From Paraburkholderia caffeinilytica (GTDB lineage: Bacteria > Pseudomonadota > Gammaproteobacteria > Burkholderiales > Burkholderiaceae): a stretch of 64,000 bases of DNA. The stretch is from NCBI RefSeq assembly GCF_003368325.1, contig NZ_CP031466.1, positions 2,418,001 through 2,482,000 of the forward strand, in the 5' to 3' direction. The position numbers and the translations under genes were made by a program. Below the pieces are notes generated by a model. It worked only from the letters and a program-made list of their open reading frames with translations, was not told where the DNA came from and ran no database searches. Of the stretch, positions 60,487-64,000 are shown one piece after another. How positions within the stretch are numbered: the first letter of the stretch is position 1; each line of letters opens with the position of its first letter.

Positions 60487-61962
60487 CTATCGTTCGAGCG
60501 TCTCGGACGGCGCCTCGTGAAACTGTTTGCGATAGCCGTTCACGAGTGTCGAGCGGTTCTGCACGCCCCATTTGCTCGCCGCGCCCAGCACGCCGCGATC
60601 GCTCGAATACGACCGGTCGGTGAGTTCCGCGCGAATCCGCTCCATGCGTTGACGGCGGATCAGTTCGGTCGGCGACAGGCCGAGGAAATTCTTGAAGGCG
60701 CTCTGCAACGCCCGTTCGGTCACGCCGATCTCGGCGGCCACCTCGCGTACCGACAGATCGCGCCGCTCCAGGTTGTCGAGCACGTAGCTGTAAGCGCGGC
60801 GGTACTTGGCCGGCAGGCGTGCGCCGACGTCGTCGAGTTGCGGCGAGGTTTTCGCGCTGCGCTGCAGGAACGGCGCACGCACCTGCGAGTCTTCGCGCAG
60901 GCATTGCATGGCCACGAGCGCGTAGCGGCTATAGAGTTGCAGCGACTCCTGCGCGCGCCCCTCGGCCTGACGCGTTTTGGCGCTGCAGTAGAGATATTCG
61001 AGCTGACGGTGGCCGGTGGTGCCGTTGCGGCCAATCTGATGCAGCGGCTCCAGAATGGAGCAGGCCAGATGCGGCGCCGCGCCGGCCAGCGTCGCCAGCG
61101 CGATTTCGAGGCGCAGCGTGCGCTGATAGTCGCCGATTCCCTGCTCGCGCGACCAGTGCAAATGACGCTGCAATTCGCCGATCGCGTCGCGATCCGCGCA
61201 GGCGGCCAGACGCAATTGCTGCAGATAGTCGATGCGCGCGCGCAGCAACGGCGAGCGCACGCCGAACACCGCGCGCGCGAGGCCGTCGACGCTCGCATCG
61301 GCGCCCTGGCCCGGCCGCGGTACGCGTTCGCTCGACAAACCCGATTGCCAGTAGACGTGATCGCGCAGCGCCGTCGCATTACGCACTTCCATTTGCACGG
61401 CGAGGTCGAAGCGCAGCGTCGCGAGCAGCGCGTGCCAATGGCCCGCCGCATCGTCGAGATCGCGCTCCACCCGTTCGAACAGATCGTCGAGCGCGTCGGC
61501 GGCTTCGCTGGTGCGGCCCAGTTCGTAGAGTACGCAGACAATGCCGAAGTGCGCTTCCACGGCGCGCGCCGGCTCGATGTCGGGCTCGTCGGCAACCCGT
61601 GAGAAGCACGCGAGCGCGGTGCCGAGGCGATGCCGGAACAACGCCTGCCATGCGGCGTTGCGGCACGACGCGGTACGGATCGCGTGCTTCGACGAACGAA
61701 TCAGTTTTTGCGAACGACGGTAGTTCTCCTCGGCCTCGACTTCGATACCGAGCATCAGTTGCAGATCGGCGTGCAGTTGCAACGCATGCGGCGCGAATTC
61801 GGCGTTGCCGGCCTCGTCGGCCCAGCGGCTTGCAAGCTGGCTCGCGGCGTTCAGCTTGCCGTCGAGCAACGTATCGAGAAAGCGGCTGGACAGTGCGGTG
61901 TGGGCACACGGTGCGGGTGTCGCGAGCGCGGATACCACGGGGAAGTAAAGCATCGAGAACAT
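60487..61962 (-). CDS. hrpB: T3SS transcriptional activator HrpB (AraC family)
   Basis: 491 residues from the ATG at 61962 (GGAG site); the frame runs upstream to 62103 but lacks a better start. The N-terminal 370 residues are TPR-like helices (SRWADEAGNAEFAPHALQLHADLQLMLGIEVEAEENYRR). The C-terminal AraC domain (about 385-491) reads VLDNLERRDLSVREVAAEIGVTERALQSAFKNFLGLSPTELIRRQRMERIR and GVLGAASKWGVQNRSTLVNGYRKQFHEAPSETL. It matches HrpB of Ralstonia and HrpX of Xanthomonas, which bind TTCG-N16-TTCG boxes. Such boxes occur in this window in front of three transcription units. Confidence 0.93.
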   Translation of the reverse strand: MFSMLYFPVVSALATPAPCAHTALSSRFLDTLLDGKLNAASQLASRWADEAGNAEFAPHALQLHADLQLMLGIEVEAEENYRRSQKLIRSSKHAIRTASCRNAAWQALFRHRLGTALACFSRVADEPDIEPARAVEAHFGIVCVLYELGRTSEAADALDDLFERVERDLDDAAGHWHALLATLRFDLAVQMEVRNATALRDHVYWQSGLSSERVPRPGQGADASVDGLARAVFGVRSPLLRARIDYLQQLRLAACADRDAIGELQRHLHWSREQGIGDYQRTLRLEIALATLAGAAPHLACSILEPLHQIGRNGTTGHRQLEYLYCSAKTRQAEGRAQESLQLYSRYALVAMQCLREDSQVRAPFLQRSAKTSPQLDDVGARLPAKYRRAYSYVLDNLERRDLSVREVAAEIGVTERALQSAFKNFLGLSPTELIRRQRMERIRAELTDRSYSSDRGVLGAASKWGVQNRSTLVNGYRKQFHEAPSETLER

Positions 61963-62150
61963 GGACGACTCCTCTGAGTGCGGGAACGCGTCGCAAGCGG
62001 CAAGCGCGATGCGTCGAGTGGAGTCAATGTAACGAGGCGCATGAAACGAAGTTTCAATTAATCTGATATTTGCGGCCCATTTGAGAAGGTTTGAGATTTG
62101 CATCGGCGCGCCCGCGCAGCGGCGTTTTGCCGGACATTCTCAACATAAAC

Positions 62151-63068
62151 TCAAGGCTTACCCGACGGAGCCGCCAGGTTCGGCGGACTCGATGCACCCG
62201 GTGTGCTCAAAGCGTTCGGCCTGTTCGAAGGCACTGAAGCGTTCGATCCATTCGGCGCCTTCGTCGTTTCGCTGAGCACGCGAAACTGCGCCTCAAGACC
62301 ACGCAAGGTCACCTGATCGCGGACCTGGTCGACGAAGATGCCGACGAACAACGCCAGCATCAACACGGTCACCGCGCCCTTGACCGGCTGACTCAGCGTC
62401 ATCAGATCGAGCTTCGACGCGGACTTCGCCGCAAAGCCAAAAGCGAAGTCGACCAGCAGCAAAATGAACATCATCGGTGCCGCGAGCTTGGCGATGGTTT
62501 GCATCAGCGTGTCGGTCTGGCTGAGCACGAACGATTCGAGTATGTTCGACACGTTCGGCCCCGCCGACACGATCGGCCACCAGTGATACGACTCGTATAG
62601 CGTGCCGAGCAGGAAGGTCATGCCGCCGAGCGCCCAGAACGCGACGGAGGCGATCTGCCCGAGCAGCGTGGCGGTCGGCGTCGATTGCTCCTGGCGGGTG
62701 GGATTGGTGATCTGCACGTTGTTGTAGCCGGTCAGATCGTCGATATAGGTGCCCGCACCCTCGGCGACCCAGAACACGATCGAGGCCGCGAAACCGATCA
62801 CGAGTCCAATCAGCGCCTCGCGCAAGCCGACTTCCAGCAGCATGACGCCGTGCAGCGACTGCATGAAAACGACCGGCTGACCGTACGCCACGTAAGAGCT
62901 GAACAGCAGCACGATGGCATTGCGCACCACGCCTTGCAGCAAACCGTCGGCGGTCGGCGGAAAAATGAACATCACGATGAAGAGGCGCAGCGAGCACACG
63001 CCGATCAACGTGATGTAGCCGACCAGCAGCGTGCCGAGTTGCGGCAGCGCGGAAAAGATGTCGTTCAT
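62151..63068 (-). CDS. hrcT: Type III secretion export apparatus protein HrcT (SctT)
   Basis: 305 residues from the ATG at 63068, overlapping the HrpB7 stop (ATGA). Six membrane segments; SctT/FliR features include MFIFPPTADGLLQGVVRNAIVLLFSSYVAYGQP, EVGLREALIGLVIGFAASIVFWVAEGAGTYIDDLTGYNN, and PMMFILLLVDFAFGFAAKSASKLDLMTLSQPVKGAV. It is part of the inner-membrane export gate. The C-terminal 40 residues form an Asn/Ser/Pro-rich tail. The hrpB gene follows on the same strand with a 188-bp gap. Confidence 0.94.
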   Translation of the reverse strand: MNDIFSALPQLGTLLVGYITLIGVCSLRLFIVMFIFPPTADGLLQGVVRNAIVLLFSSYVAYGQPVVFMQSLHGVMLLEVGLREALIGLVIGFAASIVFWVAEGAGTYIDDLTGYNNVQITNPTRQEQSTPTATLLGQIASVAFWALGGMTFLLGTLYESYHWWPIVSAGPNVSNILESFVLSQTDTLMQTIAKLAAPMMFILLLVDFAFGFAAKSASKLDLMTLSQPVKGAVTVLMLALFVGIFVDQVRDQVTLRGLEAQFRVLSETTKAPNGSNASVPSNRPNALSTPGASSPPNLAAPSGKP

Positions 63069-63592
63069 GCGGGCGCACCACGCGCCTGAAAACGTCGCGC
63101 GAGCGCGGTTTCCTCGGCCTCTTCGTCGCTCGCGTCGCTGGCGGCGTTTTCCTGAACGCGACGGATATCGCGAATCCGCTCGCCGCACAGATCGATGCGG
63201 CCTTGATTCAGGCCGATGTCGCGTTGCGTCTGTGCAATCGCGGCGGCATTTTCCTGCACGGCGGCTTCGGCTTGCGCGAGTTCCGCTTCGAGCACGCGCA
63301 GCCGGTCGTTCACCACGCCGATATACAAACGGCAGTTGTTCAGATCGTCGAGCGAGAACGGCTCGGTGCCCGTCATCATGCCGTCGATGCGATGCTGGTA
63401 GAACTGCAGCACGCTGGCCTCGTGCCCGACCTCGTCCGCCTTTGCGTCACGCGCGGCGTCGAGTTGCAGTTGTGTGTTGCGCTGCGCCGTCAGCGTCGCG
63501 CGCAAGGTCTCGTCGAGACGCCGCCGTCGCGTGCACGATCTCTCCAGCGCCACGATGCGCCTTTGTTGCATACCCATCGATCCTGCCGCCAT
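63065..63592 (-). CDS. hrpB7: T3SS protein HrpB7 (SctO-like stalk)
   Basis: 175 residues, almost entirely helical with long heptad patterns (VNDRLRVLEAELAQAEAAVQENAAAIAQTQRDIGLNQGRIDL), the coiled-coil form of FliJ/YscO-like stalk proteins. HrpB7 stands between hrcN and hrcT in Xanthomonas and Ralstonia, as here. The start overlaps the hrcN stop (TGATG), and its stop overlaps the hrcT start, so the three are translated together. It should act with the ATPase in the cytoplasmic sorting complex. Confidence 0.87.
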   Translation of the reverse strand: MAAGSMGMQQRRIVALERSCTRRRRLDETLRATLTAQRNTQLQLDAARDAKADEVGHEASVLQFYQHRIDGMMTGTEPFSLDDLNNCRLYIGVVNDRLRVLEAELAQAEAAVQENAAAIAQTQRDIGLNQGRIDLCGERIRDIRRVQENAASDASDEEAEETALARRFQARGAPA

Positions 63593-64000
63593 CAGCCGAG
63601 CCCGCTCAGGTCGTACAGCAGCGCTTCCGTGTCGTTCGGCGCGGCGTAGTCGCCAGTGCGTTGCGACAGGAACGCCTTGATCGCGTCGGCCTTGGCGATG
63701 GCTTCGTCGGCAAGCGGATTGTTGCCGGGCTGATATTCGCCGATCTGCAACAGCATCTCCACCTCGCGATGCTTCGCCATCAATTCGCGAATCCGCGCCG
63801 CCGCCTGCACGTATGCGTCCGGCACGACCTGCGGCATCACGCGCGACAAACTGCCGAGCACGTCGATCGCGGGATACTGGTTCTTCGCCGCGATTTCGCG
63901 CGACAGGATCATGTGGCCGTCGAGAATCCCCCGCACTTCTTCCGCGATCGGATCGCTGCCGCTGTCGTCCTCGGCGAGCACGGTGTAGAGCGCGGTGATC
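63592..64000 (-). CDS. hrcN: Type III secretion ATPase HrcN (SctN), C-terminal part
   Basis: The last 136 residues are present; the frame is open at the right edge. ITALYTVLAEDDSGSDPIAEEVRGILDGHMILSREIAAKNQYPAIDVLGSLSRVMPQV is the highly conserved end of the F1-like ATPase core of FliI/SctN proteins, followed by the helical C-terminal domain that binds effector-chaperone complexes. It energises unfolding and export. The rest of the T3SS operon (hrcJ, hrpB1/2, hrcU and others) should lie to the right. Confidence 0.95.
   Translation of the reverse strand, partial: ITALYTVLAEDDSGSDPIAEEVRGILDGHMILSREIAAKNQYPAIDVLGSLSRVMPQVVPDAYVQAAARIRELMAKHREVEMLLQIGEYQPGNNPLADEAIAKADAIKAFLSQRTGDYAAPNDTEALLYDLSGLG

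Overview
The window looks like a piece of a secondary replicon of a plant- or soil-associated beta-proteobacterium of Burkholderia sensu lato, most likely Paraburkholderia. It is GC-rich throughout. It carries sugar, amino-acid, polyamine and tartrate catabolism genes with their own regulators, and one edge runs into a Hrp2-type type III secretion system (T3SS) whose gene order (hrcC, hrpB, hrcT, hrpB7, hrcN) matches Ralstonia and plant-associated Burkholderia. The genus call is an inference from gene families and base composition, not from a search.

Layout. 1-9.5 kb is a polyamine or amine catabolic neighbourhood: a Tat-exported peptide-type binding protein (cut by the window edge), a PuuB-like FAD oxidoreductase, a HAD dehalogenase-like protein, an aldehyde dehydrogenase, an acetyltransferase, a GhrA-like reductase, a class III aminotransferase and an Lrp-type regulator. 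9.5-15.2 kb holds a divergent pair of outer-membrane biogenesis genes, LptD and BamA, probably second copies. 15.6-19.9 kb has an orphan OmpR-family regulator with a degenerate receiver, two small hypothetical proteins and a BaeSR-like two-component pair. 19.9-25.4 kb is a LysR-linked tartrate dehydrogenase locus with an aspartoacylase-like hydrolase, a cupin and an aromatic-acid-type MFS transporter. 25.4-29.3 kb is a polar amino-acid ABC importer with an IclR regulator. 30.2-39.1 kb is a complete galactan locus in the arrangement of Bacillus ganSPQAB (ABC ATPase, binding protein, two permeases, GH42, GH53), divergent from a LacI regulator with two matching palindromic operators between them. 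39.2-42.6 kb holds gabD, an AraC regulator and an AlaX-type editing protein.

42.7-64 kb is the accessory and virulence part. Three perfect TTCG-N16-TTCG (hrpII/PIP-type) boxes sit just upstream of three transcription units: a small protein made of two HrpF/NolX-type repeats, a methyltransferase/JmjC oxygenase/small exported protein operon, and a 1071-residue protein that I read as a probable AWR (RipA)-type effector. A second enzyme operon (Rieske oxygenase, MenD-family ThDP enzyme, polysaccharide pyruvyl transferase, with start and stop codons overlapping) lies between the effector and the hrp genes. The region also contains a luciferase-like flavin monooxygenase and a DUF3455-like lipoprotein. 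At the right edge come an orphan HrpG-like regulator, HrcC, the AraC-type activator HrpB, HrcT, HrpB7 and the C-terminal part of HrcN.

The most interesting reading is that HrpB controls small-molecule enzymes as well as secreted proteins. Simple tandem repeats of 7, 8, 9, 12, 36 and 39 bp are concentrated in this same segment. A 35-bp sequence block is shared by the promoter regions of the aminotransferase and gabD genes, 32 kb apart, which suggests co-regulation of two steps of one pathway. No tRNA, rRNA, CRISPR array or insertion sequence was seen.
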